From assembly GCF_002939185.1 (NCBI RefSeq), contig NZ_POVL01000024.1, positions 1 through 64,000 of the forward strand: a stretch of 64,000 bases of DNA, read 5' to 3'. The stretch's first letter is position 1, and every line of letters starts with the position of its first letter. Below are positions 10,219-22,475 of the stretch, one piece after another. Below the pieces are notes generated by a model. That model ran no database searches. It was not told the DNA's origin and was given only the letters and a program-made list of their open reading frames with translations. The translations under genes and the position numbers were made by a program. The DNA is from Enterobacter sichuanensis. GTDB lineage: Bacteria > Pseudomonadota > Gammaproteobacteria > Enterobacterales > Enterobacteriaceae.

Positions 10219-10902
10219 CTACAAGGTACGGCACAGACACCATACCTGAACCGACGCGGCGCCGCTTTGCAAAAGCAGTCGGGAAAGTTCAGCAACGGTA
10301 CTGCCTGTGGTGACGACATCATCCACAATCGCGATATGGAGGCCGTCGACCGGCAATTCAAGGCGAAAGGCATTTTTGAGGTTTCTTTTGCGAAGCCGGG
10401 CGTTGAGCTGATGCTGGATGGCGGTGGCATGAACACGCGTAAGCGCGCGGGCGTCATACCGACAGCCAAGCCAGCGGGCGAGGGGGCGGCAGATCAGATC
10501 GCTCTGGTTATAGCCGCGCCGCCAGTGCCGACGCTGGTATAAGGGCACGTTTACCACCCTGTCGATTTTCGGCAGGGCGCGCTGACGCCGTGCCTGTAAA
10601 ACCGCCAGCAGTAGCAGGCGGGCCAGGGACGGGGCCAGCGAACTTTGACCGGAAAATTTCAGCGAATGAATAAGCCTGCTTAGCGGCGGAACATAATCAT
10701 CCACGGCCACCAGCGCGTGCCACGGCGGGGCTTTTTTTAGACAACGACCGCAGGGAAACGCGGGGTTCGTGGCCGGTAAACCGCACTGTGGGCAGGTCGC
10801 GATACGCCTTGTGAACGATCGCGTGCAGACAGAACAGATACCCCATCCGCTGAGCGCAAGCGGCATTTGGCATAGCCAGCACAAGCCTGGCACTGTTAGC
10901 AT
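10219..10902 (-). CDS. gntX: GntX (ComF family), phosphoribosyltransferase-like protein
   Basis: A 227-residue member of the ComF/GntX family. Cysteine pairs near the N terminus (CWLC, CSVC, CPQC, CGRC) form a zinc-ribbon-like part. A C-terminal phosphoribosyltransferase fold carries the PRPP-loop signature IVDDVVTTGSTVAEL. It is named for gluconate utilisation and required for growth on DNA as a nutrient in E. coli, but its biochemical role is unclear. ATG 10902 is preceded by GGAGG at about 7 bases. The longer open frame to 11661 is only the antisense of bioH. It is divergent from bioH, 36 bases apart. Confidence 0.95.
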   Translation of the reverse strand: MLTVPGLCWLCQMPLALSGWGICSVCTRSFTRRIATCPQCGLPATNPAFPCGRCLKKAPPWHALVAVDDYVPPLSRLIHSLKFSGQSSLAPSLARLLLLAVLQARRQRALPKIDRVVNVPLYQRRHWRRGYNQSDLICRPLARWLGCRYDARALTRVHATAIQHQLNARLRKRNLKNAFRLELPVDGLHIAIVDDVVTTGSTVAELSRLLLQSGAASVQVWCLCRTL

Positions 10903-10938
10903 GTGCAACCTCCATGTGAAAAAAGAGAACAGTAACTG

Positions 10939-11712
10939 ATGAAGACGCTGTGGTGGCAGACTGCAGGAACAGGAAATTGCCATCTTGTGCTGCTGCACGG
11001 ATGGGGCCTGAATGCAGAAGTATGGCATTGCATAAGTGAGGAACTTGCCTCGCATTTCACCCTGCATCTGGTGGATCTGCCCGGTTTTGGCCGCAGCCGC
11101 GGTTTTGGGGCGATGTCGCTTGATGAGATGGCCCGGCAGGTTCTGGACGCTGCGCCGCAAAACGCCATCTGGCTCGGCTGGAGCCTGGGTGGGCTGGTGG
11201 CAAGCCAGATTGCGCTGTCGCAGCCCGAGCGCGTAAAGGCGCTGGTGACCGTGGCCTCGTCGCCCTGCTTTAGCGCGCAAGAGGCGTGGCCAGGTATAAA
11301 ACCTGACGTGCTGGCGAGCTTCCAGCAACAGCTGAGCGAAGATTTCCAGCGGACCGTTGAGCGCTTCCTCGCCCTGCAGACGATGGGCACAGAAACCGCG
11401 CGTCAGGATGCGAGAACGCTGAAGCAGACCGTGCTTTCCCTGCCGATGCCGGAGGTGGAGGTGCTTAATGGCGGGCTGGAGATCCTGAAAACGGTCGACC
11501 TGCGCGAGCCGCTGGCTGCGCTGGCCATGCCGCACCTGCGTATCTATGGCTACCTTGACGGCCTGGTGCCGCGTAAAGTGGTTCCGCTTCTGGATGCGCT
11601 GTGGCCGGAGAGCGAGTCGCAGGTCATTGCCAAAGCCGCGCACGCCCCGTTTATCTCTCATCCGGCGGAATTTTGTTCAGCGCTCATTGCGTTAAGTCAA
11701 CGTTTCGACTGA
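10939..11712 (+). CDS. bioH: BioH, pimeloyl-ACP methyl ester esterase
   Basis: A 257-residue alpha/beta hydrolase that demethylates pimeloyl-ACP methyl ester, ending the pimelate-mimic part of biotin synthesis. The nucleophile elbow is GWSLGG with Ser82. The other triad members are the aspartate in YLDGLVPRK (about 207) and the histidine in [11 protein letters not shown] (about 235). It is cytoplasmic, with no signal peptide. It is transcribed alone, divergently from gntX, away from other bio genes, as usual in enterics. Confidence 0.97.
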   Translation: MKTLWWQTAGTGNCHLVLLHGWGLNAEVWHCISEELASHFTLHLVDLPGFGRSRGFGAMSLDEMARQVLDAAPQNAIWLGWSLGGLVASQIALSQPERVKALVTVASSPCFSAQEAWPGIKPDVLASFQQQLSEDFQRTVERFLALQTMGTETARQDARTLKQTVLSLPMPEVEVLNGGLEILKTVDLREPLAALAMPHLRIYGYLDGLVPRKVVPLLDALWPESESQVIAKAAHAPFISHPAEFCSALIALSQRFD

Positions 11713-11823
11713 TTATTTTCCATCCAGCCTGGAAAAAGTAACACACCGCAACCATACTCCATTTGTCGTTGCGGTTGTTCTGCCTACGATAATCAAAACA
11801 ACAATCCTATGGAGAGTCAGGCT

Positions 11824-12093
11824 ATGAAACTTGTTACAGGTATTGTCACTTCTCTGGTTATTGGGTCACTTTCATTTGGCGCCTTTGCGGCAAAAGAGCT
11901 GGAAAAAGATAAAGTTGCAGGAATGAATCTGACCAAAATTGGTGAGATTTCTACGTCTGACACCACCGCGCCGATGGACGCAAGAAGAGAGCTGTCGAAG
12001 AAAGCGGATGAACTGGGTGGAACCTACTACGTTGTCACCAGTGCTGAAAAGCAGACCAAAAACGTACGCGCAACGGCGGACGTCTATAAGTAA
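11824..12093 (+). CDS. YdgH/BhsA/McbA-like small periplasmic protein (DUF1471)
   Basis: An 89-residue protein with a signal peptide (MKLVTGIVTSLVIGSLSFGAFA, cleavage after AFA-A). Its mature domain of about 65 residues shows DUF1471 features: a GxISTS-like strand (KIGEISTS), then the helix ARRELSKKADELGG, then YYVVTSA. Family members are stress-induced periplasmic or outer-membrane proteins tied to biofilm and copper or acid stress. The exact function here is unknown. ATG 11824 is chosen because GGAGAG at 11811-11816 sits 7 bases before it; ATG 11809 overlaps that site. It lies between bioH and feoC, where E. coli K-12 has rpnA (recall). Confidence 0.85.
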   Translation: MKLVTGIVTSLVIGSLSFGAFAAKELEKDKVAGMNLTKIGEISTSDTTAPMDARRELSKKADELGGTYYVVTSAEKQTKNVRATADVYK

Positions 12094-12099
12094 TACGAT

Positions 12100-12125
12100 A
12101 AAGCCGGGCATCACAGCCCGGCTTT
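12100..12125. terminator. Bidirectional terminator
   Basis: AAAGCCGGG...CCCGGCTTT, a strong hairpin with A-rich and T-rich flanks. It serves both the DUF1471 gene (plus) and feoC (minus), whose stop lies at 12127-12129. Confidence 0.85.
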
Positions 12126-12126
12126 A

Positions 12127-12363
12127 TTATCGCAGTGCCCACCACTCCCTGAGGCAGGCTTTACCTTCCGGGCAGCTTTTACAACTGCCGGAGAGGCAAC
12201 CTTCCGCGTCTTCCTGAATCCGCACGGCTTTCCCCATCGCTTCAAGCCTTTCCAGCATGGCATCGATCATCGGCTGCGGCGTATGCAGGGTGAGGCTTAA
12301 TTGTCTGGCCTCCATCCGTCCCTGTAGCGCCAGCAGATCACGAACCTGAATCAACGATGCCAT
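12127..12363 (-). CDS. feoC: FeoC, Fe-S-containing accessory regulator of ferrous iron uptake
   Basis: A 78-residue protein with a winged-helix N-terminal part ([20 protein letters not shown]). Four clustered cysteines follow ([15 protein letters not shown], about 56-70) and probably bind an oxygen-sensitive Fe-S cluster. In enterics FeoC protects FeoB from FtsH proteolysis. It follows feoB by 10 bases and is the last gene of feoABC. Confidence 0.93.
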   Translation of the reverse strand: MASLIQVRDLLALQGRMEARQLSLTLHTPQPMIDAMLERLEAMGKAVRIQEDAEGCLSGSCKSCPEGKACLREWWALR

Positions 12364-12373
12364 GAGGTGCTCC

Positions 12374-14692
12374 TTAGTGACAGTCGCCCGCCGGGCTATT
12401 GCAGCAGGTCGCGGCGGTTTTACGCTTCGCCAGCAGGTCGATATCGACGCGGCTGCGCGCGCGCCGTAACAGGCCGAGCACGATGACGTTAAACAGAACC
12501 ACCGCGAGGATGCAGACCAGGCTGTAGCGCGGGTGCTGGCTGAAGTTAACGGTCTGATAGAAGAGTGTTGCCAGCGAGTAGGCGATGTTTAACCCCCACA
12601 GGATAGAGAAGCCCATCCAGCCGCGGCTGGACTCACGGGCAATTGCCCCCATAACCGAGATGCACGGGATATAGAGCAGAACAAAGATGAGGTAGCTATA
12701 GGCCGCGGAGGCGCTGCCAAATTTCTCGCTCATCACGCCCATGGCGCCCGTCGCCATTTCACCGTCGCCTTTGCTGGCTTCAATCGGGTTGGCCAGCACG
12801 CTCAGGCTAAAGGTATCTTTCAGGCTCTGCCAGGTTTCCTCTACGGCACCCAGCAGTTCATGGCCGAGATGAAACGCTGCTGGATCAAATTCCTGCTCCT
12901 GAATGTTCTCTGCGGTGTAAAGCGTATTCAGGGTGCCGACAACCACCTCTTTCGCCATCGCACCGGTGAACAGCCCGACGGTTGCCTGCCAGTTATCCTC
13001 ATGCACGCCAATCGGTTTGAAGACCGGGGTGATGACGCGGCTGACGGAGGCAAGAGCCGAGTCGTTGATGTTATCTGCCGCCTGCCCGCTAAGGGTAAAG
13101 CTGTTCAGCGCGCTCAGGAAAACACTGACGATGACAATCACCTTACCGGCGCGCAGCACAAAGCCTTTCAGACGCTGCCAGGTCTGAATCACCAGGCTTT
13201 TCAGATGCGGCACGTGATAGACCGGCAGCTCCATCACAAACGGTGAGGCTTCACCCCGCATGATGGTGTGTTTCAGCATCAAGCCGGTGAGGATCGCCAT
13301 CACGATGCCCAGCACATACAGGGAGAAGACCGCCAGCGCGCCCTGCTGGCCAAAGAAGGCGGCGGCAAAGACGGCAAAGATCGCCAGTCGGGCACCGCAG
13401 GACATGAACGGCGCCATCATGATGGTCATCAGACGTTCGCGCGGTGCATCAAGCGTGCGCGCCCCCATCACCGACGGGACGTTACAACCAAAGCCGACAA
13501 TCAGCGGGACGAAGGATTTACCCGGGAGGCCCAGCGCCTGCATCAGGCGATCCATCACGAACGCGGCGCGCGCCATGTAACCGGAGTCTTCCAGGAACGA
13601 GAGGAACAGGTACATCATGCCGATCTGCGGCACCAGCGGCAGAACGGTGTTGATACCGCCGCCGATCCCCTGTGCGAGGAAGATGGTTAGCCATTCCGGG
13701 AAGTGCAGGGTGTAGCCCACCCACTGAATCCCATGCACGAAGACCGCAACGGAACCGGCATCGAAAATCGGCTGGAGCGCGCCACCGATGTTAATGGCGA
13801 GCAGGAACATCACGTACATGACCAGCAGGAAGATGGGCAAGCCGAGGAAGCGGTTAAGCACAACCTTATCCACCGCCGCCGTAAAGCGGCTGGGTTCTGC
13901 CGTGAGGGCATTACTGACCACATCGCAGATCGACGCGATGGCCTGGTAACGGGCATCGGCGATGTGCAGCGCCGGGTCGTCCAGCTCGTCGCTCAGACGG
14001 GCCATGGTTACGTCGAGTTTATCAGCCGCGTGTCCGGCGTAAGCACGGCTGTAGATATCGCCTTCCAGCATCTGCAGGCCGAGCCACAGCCGCTGTTTCG
14101 CCGGCATACTGTTGTCCATCTCCTGCGCCAGCATATGGGCTTCGCGCAGGAGGGGCTTCGCGTAATGCACCAGCTCAACGTCGCGGTTCCCCGCATGGCG
14201 ATCGATGGCGAGCTTCAGGGAATCAATCCCGCGAGCGCGCGTCGAGACCAGCGGAACCACCGGGCAACCCAGGCGCGCGGAGAGGGCATCGACGTCGATG
14301 CGCAGCTTCTGTTTCTCCGCGATGTCGAGCATGTTGAGCGCCACGATGCAGGGGATCCCCAGCTCCAGCAGCTGCAGCGTCAGATAAAGGTTACGCTCGA
14401 GATTGGAGGCATCGACCACGTTGATCAGCAGGTCCGCGTCGCCGCCCAGAATATAGTGACAGGCAATTTGCTCATCGAGCGAGGTTTGTGACGAAATGGT
14501 GGTTAAAGAGTAGGTGCCGGGAAGGTCAACCAGCGTGACCTGGTTGTCGGTTGTCGTAAACTGACCCTCTTTACGCTCAACCGTTACCCCAGCCCAGTTG
14601 CCCACGCGCTGGCGGGCCCCTGTCAGCTGGTTAAAAAGCGTCGTCTTGCCGGAATTAGGATTGCCAATTAAGCCAATAGTTAACTTTTTCAT
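12374..14692 (-). CDS. feoB: FeoB, ferrous iron transporter with GTPase domain
   Basis: A 772-residue inner-membrane Fe(II) transporter. The N-terminal G domain shows G1 GNPNSGKTT (10-18), G3 DLPG and G4-like NMLD. A helical GDI-like linker follows, then the membrane domain with repeated Gate motifs ([13 protein letters not shown], and later PCISVMGA). The C terminus has a Cys-Cys plus Cys-His tail. ATG 14692 matches the remembered E. coli start [14 protein letters not shown] at 14707 is in frame but not needed. feoA lies 31 bases upstream. Confidence 0.97.
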   Translation of the reverse strand: MKKLTIGLIGNPNSGKTTLFNQLTGARQRVGNWAGVTVERKEGQFTTTDNQVTLVDLPGTYSLTTISSQTSLDEQIACHYILGGDADLLINVVDASNLERNLYLTLQLLELGIPCIVALNMLDIAEKQKLRIDVDALSARLGCPVVPLVSTRARGIDSLKLAIDRHAGNRDVELVHYAKPLLREAHMLAQEMDNSMPAKQRLWLGLQMLEGDIYSRAYAGHAADKLDVTMARLSDELDDPALHIADARYQAIASICDVVSNALTAEPSRFTAAVDKVVLNRFLGLPIFLLVMYVMFLLAINIGGALQPIFDAGSVAVFVHGIQWVGYTLHFPEWLTIFLAQGIGGGINTVLPLVPQIGMMYLFLSFLEDSGYMARAAFVMDRLMQALGLPGKSFVPLIVGFGCNVPSVMGARTLDAPRERLMTIMMAPFMSCGARLAIFAVFAAAFFGQQGALAVFSLYVLGIVMAILTGLMLKHTIMRGEASPFVMELPVYHVPHLKSLVIQTWQRLKGFVLRAGKVIVIVSVFLSALNSFTLSGQAADNINDSALASVSRVITPVFKPIGVHEDNWQATVGLFTGAMAKEVVVGTLNTLYTAENIQEQEFDPAAFHLGHELLGAVEETWQSLKDTFSLSVLANPIEASKGDGEMATGAMGVMSEKFGSASAAYSYLIFVLLYIPCISVMGAIARESSRGWMGFSILWGLNIAYSLATLFYQTVNFSQHPRYSLVCILAVVLFNVIVLGLLRRARSRVDIDLLAKRKTAATCCNSPAGDCH

Positions 14693-14723
14693 TTTTTTTA
14701 GACTCACTGAAACCGCTGGCTTG

Positions 14724-14951
14724 TTATCGGGATAAGGCTTCGACTTCTATTAATGCGAGGTCTTTCTTACGCAGTACCAGATTCACGCGTCGGGTTTCGA
14801 TATGAACCGGATCGCCTAACGGGGCCACGCGTACCACCTGGAATGACGAGCCGGGCAGCATGCCCAGTGACAGCAGCTTTTGCCGATAGGCCGGGCTAAT
14901 TTCGCGGGTAAAACCGGTAATCTTCCATGCACTGTCTGGAGTGAATTGCAT
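14724..14951 (-). CDS. feoA: FeoA, SH3-like accessory protein of ferrous iron transport
   Basis: A 75-residue cytoplasmic beta-barrel protein required with FeoB for Fe(II) uptake. Recognisable segments are [18 protein letters not shown] and [21 protein letters not shown] 14951 gives the same N terminus (MQFTPD) and length as E. coli FeoA. An upstream in-frame start at 14966 would add five residues. It is the first gene of feoABC, with Fur- and FNR-type sites upstream. Confidence 0.95.
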   Translation of the reverse strand: MQFTPDSAWKITGFTREISPAYRQKLLSLGMLPGSSFQVVRVAPLGDPVHIETRRVNLVLRKKDLALIEVEALSR

Positions 14952-14993
14952 AATGCCTGATTCCACGAAAGGTTAAATAATCTACTATGCGAT

Positions 14994-15012
14994 GATAATG
15001 AGAATAGTTTTT
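14994..15012. promoter_or_regulatory. Fur box upstream of feoA
   Basis: GATAATGAGAATAGTTTTT matches 14 of 19 positions of the Fur consensus GATAATGATAATCATTATC. It begins 43 bases upstream of the feoA start, implying iron-replete repression. Confidence 0.7.
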
Positions 15013-15069
15013 ATCAGCAATATTAAAACTGTGACGGAATGTTGTTTGCGGTATTAATTTACGGCCTGT

Positions 15070-15083
15070 TTGACCTTGCTCAA
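15070..15083. promoter_or_regulatory. Probable FNR site upstream of feoA
   Basis: TTGACCTTGCTCAA matches 8 of the 10 defined positions of TTGAT-N4-ATCAA. It lies about 120 bases upstream of feoA. Anaerobic activation of feo by FNR is known in E. coli, and this is the best candidate site here. Confidence 0.55.
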
Positions 15084-15194
15084 TATTTGCTGAAATGACG
15101 GGAAAACGAAAAGGAGAGTATTTGTTAACGGGGTGATAATTCGCGGTTTAAATATGGATGTGCAATCGGTTTCATCTATTACGGTATAATTTGT

Positions 15195-15231
15195 CCCCTC
15201 TCCCCGTTGGGGAGAGGGTTAGGGTGAGGGG
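15195..15231. repeat. Palindromic intergenic repeat, family A
   Basis: CCCCTCTCCCCGTTGGGGAG followed by AGGGTTAGGGTGAGGGG, abutting the tex stop codon (15232-15234). The hairpin arms CCCTCTCCCC and GGGGAGAGGG pair perfectly. Confidence 0.85.
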
Positions 15232-17562
15232 TTAGCGTTTCTTACCCATCGCGGCCGCCAGCGCATCCATCATCGCGCTGTTGCCTGCAGGCTGGGCATC
15301 ACGTCCGCGCGGTTTCGCGCCTTTAGCGGCCGGGCGCTGCTGCTCGCGACCGCCACCGTTAGCGCCGCGGCGCGCGCTGGTTTCACCTGGCTGCTCGTCC
15401 ATACGCATGGTCAAGGCGATTCGCTTGCGCTGCAGATCCACTTCCAGCACTTTAACCTTCACGATGTCGCCCGCTTTGACCACGGTATGCGGGTCTTCAA
15501 CGAACTTGTCGGCAAGAGATGAGATATGCACCAGACCATCCTGATGCACGCCGATATCGACAAATGCGCCAAAGTTGGTGACGTTGGTCACTGCGCCTTC
15601 CAGCACCATGCCCGGAAGCAGGTCGTTCATGGTCTCGATACCGTCGGCAAAGGTCGCTGTTTTAAACTCAGGGCGCGGATCGCGGCCCGGCTTTTCCAGC
15701 TCTTTGATGATGTCGGTAACGGTAGGCACACCAAACTTGTCGTCAGTGAAATCAGCGGCTTTCAGGTTGCGCAGGGCGCTGCTGTCGCCCATCAGATCTT
15801 TCAGCGCCTGCTGGGTGGCGGCCAGAATGCGTTCCACCACCGGGTACGCTTCCGGGTGGACGGTGGAGGCATCCAGCGGGTTATCGCCATGGTTGATGCG
15901 CAGGAAGCCCGCGCACTGCTCAAACGCTTTTGGCCCCAGACGGCTTACCTTCAGCAGCTGCTGGCGGTTCTGGAACTGACCGTTCTCATCGCGCCAGGCG
16001 ACGATGTTCTGCGCCATCATGCGGGTTAAGCCCGCCACGCGCGTCAGCAGAGGAACGGAGGCGGTGTTCAGGTCCACGCCGACGGCGTTAACACAGTCTT
16101 CCACCACCGCATCCAGCTTACGCGCCAGCTGAGTCTGGCTCACGTCGTGCTGATACTGGCCCACGCCGATGGATTTCGGATCGATTTTCACCAGCTCAGC
16201 CAGCGGATCCTGCAGGCGACGGGCGATCGAGACCGCACCGCGCAGAGAAACGTCCAGGTCCGGGAACTCCTGCGCTGCCAGCTCGGACGCGGAATAGACG
16301 GAGGCCCCTGCTTCGCTGACGATCACTTTCTGCGCCGTCACTTTCGGGAACTGCTTCTGCACGTCGAGGTAGAAACGTTCGGTTTCGCGGGACGCCGTAC
16401 CGTTGCCGATGGCGACCAGCTCCACGTTGTACTTCTCGCACAGCGCGGCCACCACGACGGCCGCTTTGGCGGCCTGGCCGGTGTGCGGATAGATGGTGTC
16501 GGTAGCGACCAGTTTACCGGTGCCGTCCACGACGGCCACCTTCACGCCGGTACGCAGCCCCGGATCGAGACCCATGGTGGCACGCAGGCCCGCAGGGGCG
16601 GCCATCAGCAGGTCGTGCAGGTTACGGGCGAAGACGTTGATCGCTTCATCTTCGGCGCGCTCGCGCACGGTGCCCATCAGCTCGGTTTCGAGGTGCATCA
16701 GCACCTTGATGCGCCAGGTCCAGCTCACCACGCCTTTACGCCAGCTGTCTGCCGGGGCGTTGTTCAGGCGCAGGCCAAGATGGTCGATGATGATCTGCTC
16801 ACAGTGGCTCTCTTTCGGCGGCTCGTCAAACTGCGGGTCGGCGTTCAGGGAGAGCTGCAGCACGCCTTCGTTGCGGCCACGGAACATCGCCAGCGCACGG
16901 TGAGAAGGGGTGGTAGAAATCGGTTCGTGGTGATCGAAGTAGTCGCGGAATTTCGCGCCCTCTTCCTCTTTACCCGCGACGACGGTAGAGACGATGTGTG
17001 CATTCTTCCACAGGTAATCACGCACTTTGGCAAGCAGGGCCGCGTCTTCGGCGAAGCGCTCCATCAGAATGTAGCGTGCGCCATCAAGAGCGGCTTTGGT
17101 GTCCGCCACGCCTTTATCGGCATCGATAAATTTCGCCGCTTCGGTTTCCGGGTCATGTGACGGCGTGTTCCACAGCAGCTCTGCCAGCGGCTCGAGTCCC
17201 GCTTCAATCGCAATCTGCCCGCGCGTGCGGCGCTTCGGCTTGTACGGCAGATAGAGGTCTTCGAGCTCGGTTTTGCTCAGGGTGCCGTTAATGGCGGTTT
17301 CCAGCTCGCTGGTCAGTTTGCCCTGTTCGCCGATGGATTTGAGGATCGCCTGACGACGTTCTTCCAGTTCGCGCAGATAACCCAGACGGGTTTCCAGGTT
17401 ACGCAGCTGCGTGTCATCCAGCCCGCCGGTGACTTCCTTACGATAACGTGCAATAAACGGCACGGTGTTCCCTTCATCAAGCAGGCGAACGGCAGCTTCT
17501 ACCTGTTCGGCTCTGGCCTGAAGTTCACCCGCAATAATGCGGCAGAGCGAATCTTTCATCAT
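15232..17562 (-). CDS. tex: Tex (YhgF), RNA-binding transcription accessory protein
   Basis: A 776-residue Tex-family protein. An N-terminal helical region precedes a YqgF/RNase H-like domain ([16 protein letters not shown], about 330). Helix-hairpin-helix modules follow, and then an S1 RNA-binding domain ([31 protein letters not shown], about 650-720). A low-complexity Arg/Gly/Ala tail ends in [13 protein letters not shown]. It probably acts on nucleic acids at transcription complexes; the precise function is unresolved. It lies between greB and feoA, as in E. coli. Confidence 0.95.
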   Translation of the reverse strand: MMKDSLCRIIAGELQARAEQVEAAVRLLDEGNTVPFIARYRKEVTGGLDDTQLRNLETRLGYLRELEERRQAILKSIGEQGKLTSELETAINGTLSKTELEDLYLPYKPKRRTRGQIAIEAGLEPLAELLWNTPSHDPETEAAKFIDADKGVADTKAALDGARYILMERFAEDAALLAKVRDYLWKNAHIVSTVVAGKEEEGAKFRDYFDHHEPISTTPSHRALAMFRGRNEGVLQLSLNADPQFDEPPKESHCEQIIIDHLGLRLNNAPADSWRKGVVSWTWRIKVLMHLETELMGTVRERAEDEAINVFARNLHDLLMAAPAGLRATMGLDPGLRTGVKVAVVDGTGKLVATDTIYPHTGQAAKAAVVVAALCEKYNVELVAIGNGTASRETERFYLDVQKQFPKVTAQKVIVSEAGASVYSASELAAQEFPDLDVSLRGAVSIARRLQDPLAELVKIDPKSIGVGQYQHDVSQTQLARKLDAVVEDCVNAVGVDLNTASVPLLTRVAGLTRMMAQNIVAWRDENGQFQNRQQLLKVSRLGPKAFEQCAGFLRINHGDNPLDASTVHPEAYPVVERILAATQQALKDLMGDSSALRNLKAADFTDDKFGVPTVTDIIKELEKPGRDPRPEFKTATFADGIETMNDLLPGMVLEGAVTNVTNFGAFVDIGVHQDGLVHISSLADKFVEDPHTVVKAGDIVKVKVLEVDLQRKRIALTMRMDEQPGETSARRGANGGGREQQRPAAKGAKPRGRDAQPAGNSAMMDALAAAMGKKR

Positions 17563-17648
17563 GGCTTTATCATCTTGTGGGTCAAAAATCAGGGGATAGT
17601 TATACGGGCTGACACGGCAAAATGCCAGCCGGGGAGGGCGCTCTCGGA

Positions 17649-18122
17649 CTATTTTACGTAGACGATCTCATTGACGTACCAGCTGGCTTCACCGGCGGGT
17701 GTCTGCACGACGGCGAGGTCGCCCACCTCTTTTTTCAGCAGCGCGCGGGCCATTGGGGAGTCGATGGAGATGTAATCCTTACGACCAAAAATTTCATCGT
17801 AGCCGACAATGCGAAAACGCAGGGTATCACCGTTGTCGTTCTCAATTTCAACCCACGCGCCAAAGAACACTTTGCCCTCCTGCTGCGGGGAGTAATCGAC
17901 AATTTTAAGGTTCTCAAGGCATTTGGTCAGATAGCGTACCCGGCGGTCGATCTCACGCAGCCGCTTTTTGTTGTACTGGTAGTCAGCGTTTTCGCTGCGA
18001 TCGCCCAGGCTTGCTGCCCAGGTCACTTTTTTGGTCACTTCAGGGCGCTCTTCGCGCCACAGGGTGTCCATCTCTTTTTTGAGTTTTTCGTACCCTTCGC
18101 GGGTGATCAGGGGCGTTTTCAT
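17649..18122 (-). CDS. greB: GreB, transcript cleavage factor
   Basis: A 157-residue factor that enters the RNA polymerase secondary channel and stimulates hydrolysis of backtracked RNA. The N-terminal coiled coil carries the acidic tip residues Asp41 and Glu44 ([12 protein letters not shown]). The C-terminal FKBP-like domain contains [20 protein letters not shown] 18122 yields [14 protein letters not shown], the family start. The open frame extends 18 codons further upstream, but without family similarity. It is divergent from ompR, 232 bases apart. Confidence 0.96.
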   Translation of the reverse strand: MKTPLITREGYEKLKKEMDTLWREERPEVTKKVTWAASLGDRSENADYQYNKKRLREIDRRVRYLTKCLENLKIVDYSPQQEGKVFFGAWVEIENDNGDTLRFRIVGYDEIFGRKDYISIDSPMARALLKKEVGDLAVVQTPAGEASWYVNEIVYVK

Positions 18123-18354
18123 TGGGTGACCTTCAGACTCGACATCATTGCAAACCTTGCGCACATTACGTATCACATCGCATATCTGACAGCGTTAATA
18201 ATGATTTATGTGATGAAATGTGCAGATAAGCTGCTGTTAAATATGCTTTGTAACAATTTCGACTAGAATTTATACCAGAATTAGCTGGTCGAACACGTGC
18301 ACTTTTTTAGAATACGCTGTTATTAGACTATCCGAACCTTTGGGAGTACACACA

Positions 18355-20417
<2,063 letters not shown>

Positions 20418-20428
20418 TGCGGTCTGAT

Positions 20429-20465
20429 GCCCTCACCCCAGCCCTCTCCCACGGGGAGAGGGAGA
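20429..20465. repeat. Palindromic intergenic repeat, family A
   Basis: GCCCTCACCCCAGCCCTC followed by TCCCACGGGGAGAGGGAGA, 11 bases past the envZ stop. Confidence 0.8.
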
Positions 20466-20474
20466 AAACATTAA

Positions 20475-20499
20475 AAAAGGCAACTTTCGTTGCCTTTTT
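20475..20499. terminator. Bidirectional terminator between envZ and pckA
   Basis: AAAAGGCAAC-TTTCG-TTGCCTTTTT, with A and T tracts on both sides. It is suited to both converging transcripts. Confidence 0.9.
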
Positions 20500-20507
20500 G
20501 TTTTTAC

Positions 20508-22127
20508 CTACAGCTTCGGTCCCGCACTCACCAGCGCAGCACCTGCCGGGGTATCGGTATACTTCTCGAAGTTCTCAATAAACAGTTTCGCCAGCGATTC
20601 CGCTTTTTCACGCCACTGCTCCGGCGAACCGTACGTATTGCGCGGGTCGAGGATATGCGTATCCACGCCCGGCAGCGACGTTGGGATGGCCAGGTCAAAC
20701 ATCGGCAGCGTGAAGGTTTCGGCGTCGTCCAGAGAACCATCCAGAATGGCGTCGATAATGGCGCGGGTATCTTTGATGGAGATACGCTTGCCGGTGCCGT
20801 TCCAGCCGGTGTTTACCAGATATGCCTGTGCCCCGGATGCCTGCATGCGTTTCACCAGCACTTCCGCGTACTGCGTCGGGTGCAGCGACAGGAACGCCGC
20901 GCCGAAGCAGGCGGAGAAGGTCGGGGTTGGCTCCGTCACACCGCGCTCGGTACCGGCCAGCTTCGCGGTGAAGCCGGAGAGGAAGTGGTACTGCGTCTGG
21001 CTGGCGGTCAGGCGAGAGACCGGAGGCAGCACGCCGAACGCATCCGCCGTCAGGAAAATGACCTTCGTGGCATGACCCGCTTTTGACACCGACTTGACGA
21101 TATTGTCGATGTGGTAGATCGGATAAGAGACGCGGGTGTTTTCCGTTTTCGACGCATCGTCGAAGTCGATGGAGCCGTCAGCACGCACGGTGACGTTTTC
21201 CAGTAGCGCATCGCGACGGATGGCGTGGAAGATATCCGGTTCGGCCTCTTCAGAAAGACGAATGGTCTTCGCGTAGCAGCCGCCTTCAAAGTTGAATACG
21301 CCGTCGTCATCCCAGCCGTGTTCGTCATCGCCAATCAGACGACGTTTTGGATCGGTGGACAGCGTGGTTTTCCCGGTGCCGGAAAGACCAAAGAACACCG
21401 CCACGTCGCCTTTTTCCCCGACGTTCGCCGAGCAGTGCATGGAGGCAATGCCCCGCAGCGGCAGCAGGTAGTTCATGACGGAGAACATCCCTTTCTTCAT
21501 TTCGCCACCGTACCAGGTACCGCCAATCAGCTGGATACGCTCGGTCAGGTTGAAGGCAACAAAGTTTTCGGAGTTCAGACCCTGCTCTTTCCACTGTGGG
21601 TTGGTGCATTTCGCGCCGTTCATCACGATGAAATCAGGGGTGAAATCCTGCAGCTCTTCGTCGGTTGGACGAATAAACATGTTTTTCACGAAATGCGCCT
21701 GCCAGGCCACTTCGGTGATAAAACGTACGGAGAGACGGGTGTCGGCGTTAGCGCCGCAGAAAGCGTCGACAATGAACAGACGCTTGCCGGAAAGTTGATG
21801 AGTGACGAGCCCTTTCAGATGCTGCCAGGTTTCCGGAGAGAGCGGTTTGTTATCGTTCTTTCCTTTGCCCTTGTCAGCCCACCACAGCGTATCGCGGGTG
21901 GTTTCGTCACGGACGATATACTTATCTTTCGGCGAACGACCGGTAAAGATACCGGTATCGACGGCGATAGCACCAAGATTCGTCAACACACCGCGCTCGT
22001 ATCCTTCCAGTGCTGGATTGAGCTCTTCCTGATACAGCGTATCGTAGTCGGGGTTGTAGACGATTTCCAGGACGTCGTGAATACCATAAGCCTTGAGATC
22101 TTGCGGGGTTAAACCAGTAACACGCAT
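20508..22127 (-). CDS. pckA: PckA, phosphoenolpyruvate carboxykinase (ATP)
   Basis: A 539-residue gluconeogenic enzyme converting oxaloacetate and ATP to PEP, CO2 and ADP. The kinase-1 P-loop [14 protein letters not shown] lies at about 247-260. The kinase-2/metal motif [20 protein letters not shown] and the PEPCK signature with Lys ([10 protein letters not shown]) are present. It ends in AGPKL, as in E. coli. It is convergent with envZ. A 348-base leader region lies upstream. Confidence 0.98.
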   Translation of the reverse strand: MRVTGLTPQDLKAYGIHDVLEIVYNPDYDTLYQEELNPALEGYERGVLTNLGAIAVDTGIFTGRSPKDKYIVRDETTRDTLWWADKGKGKNDNKPLSPETWQHLKGLVTHQLSGKRLFIVDAFCGANADTRLSVRFITEVAWQAHFVKNMFIRPTDEELQDFTPDFIVMNGAKCTNPQWKEQGLNSENFVAFNLTERIQLIGGTWYGGEMKKGMFSVMNYLLPLRGIASMHCSANVGEKGDVAVFFGLSGTGKTTLSTDPKRRLIGDDEHGWDDDGVFNFEGGCYAKTIRLSEEAEPDIFHAIRRDALLENVTVRADGSIDFDDASKTENTRVSYPIYHIDNIVKSVSKAGHATKVIFLTADAFGVLPPVSRLTASQTQYHFLSGFTAKLAGTERGVTEPTPTFSACFGAAFLSLHPTQYAEVLVKRMQASGAQAYLVNTGWNGTGKRISIKDTRAIIDAILDGSLDDAETFTLPMFDLAIPTSLPGVDTHILDPRNTYGSPEQWREKAESLAKLFIENFEKYTDTPAGAALVSAGPKL

Positions 22128-22475
22128 ATCACTGCTCCTTAGCCAATATGTACTGCCTAAAATTGTAGGGTTTTTCTGAGGTTGCTAACCGCGACGGGGC
22201 TCATAGATTTACGCATCTGGACAAAACCCTTACTAACGGAAAACGCTGCGACTCCAGTCACAGTGCAGGCGGATTATCGCAGGAATCGCTTTTTTGTTGG
22301 GGAAAATGTTCCGAAAAGGTTAAACGCTGGTGATTTTATCGGAAGGAATGTGAATGTAATCGCATACACGTAAGAAAATTACGTAAGTGTTACATTATGA
22401 AAACGATTCAGCTGGGGGCGGTTTTTTTACCCCCTCACCCTTTGGGGAGAGGGTTAGGGTGAGGGGCAAAGAGTA
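22128..22475. other. pckA upstream spacer
   Basis: 348 bases between pckA and hslO. It presumably contains the pckA promoter, though I found no convincing CRP site. A family A repeat occupies 22430-22466. E. coli K-12 has yhgE here (recall); no trace of it is visible. Confidence 0.6.
22430..22466. repeat. Palindromic intergenic repeat, family A
   Basis: ACCCCCTCACCCTTTGGGGA followed by GAGGGTTAGGGTGAGGG, just downstream of the hslO stop. This copy has the T-AGGGTGAGGG arm on the hslO-proximal side. Confidence 0.8.

Noticed and set aside
10903..11661. Upstream extension of gntX to a 480-residue protein
   Set aside because: The extra 253 residues are the antisense of bioH. gntX has a clear GGAGG and ATG at 10902.
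13703..14491. 262-codon frame antisense to feoB
   Set aside because: Antisense shadow; no family resemblance.
16147..17160. 337-codon frame antisense to tex
   Set aside because: A shadow of tex codon bias, with low-complexity composition.
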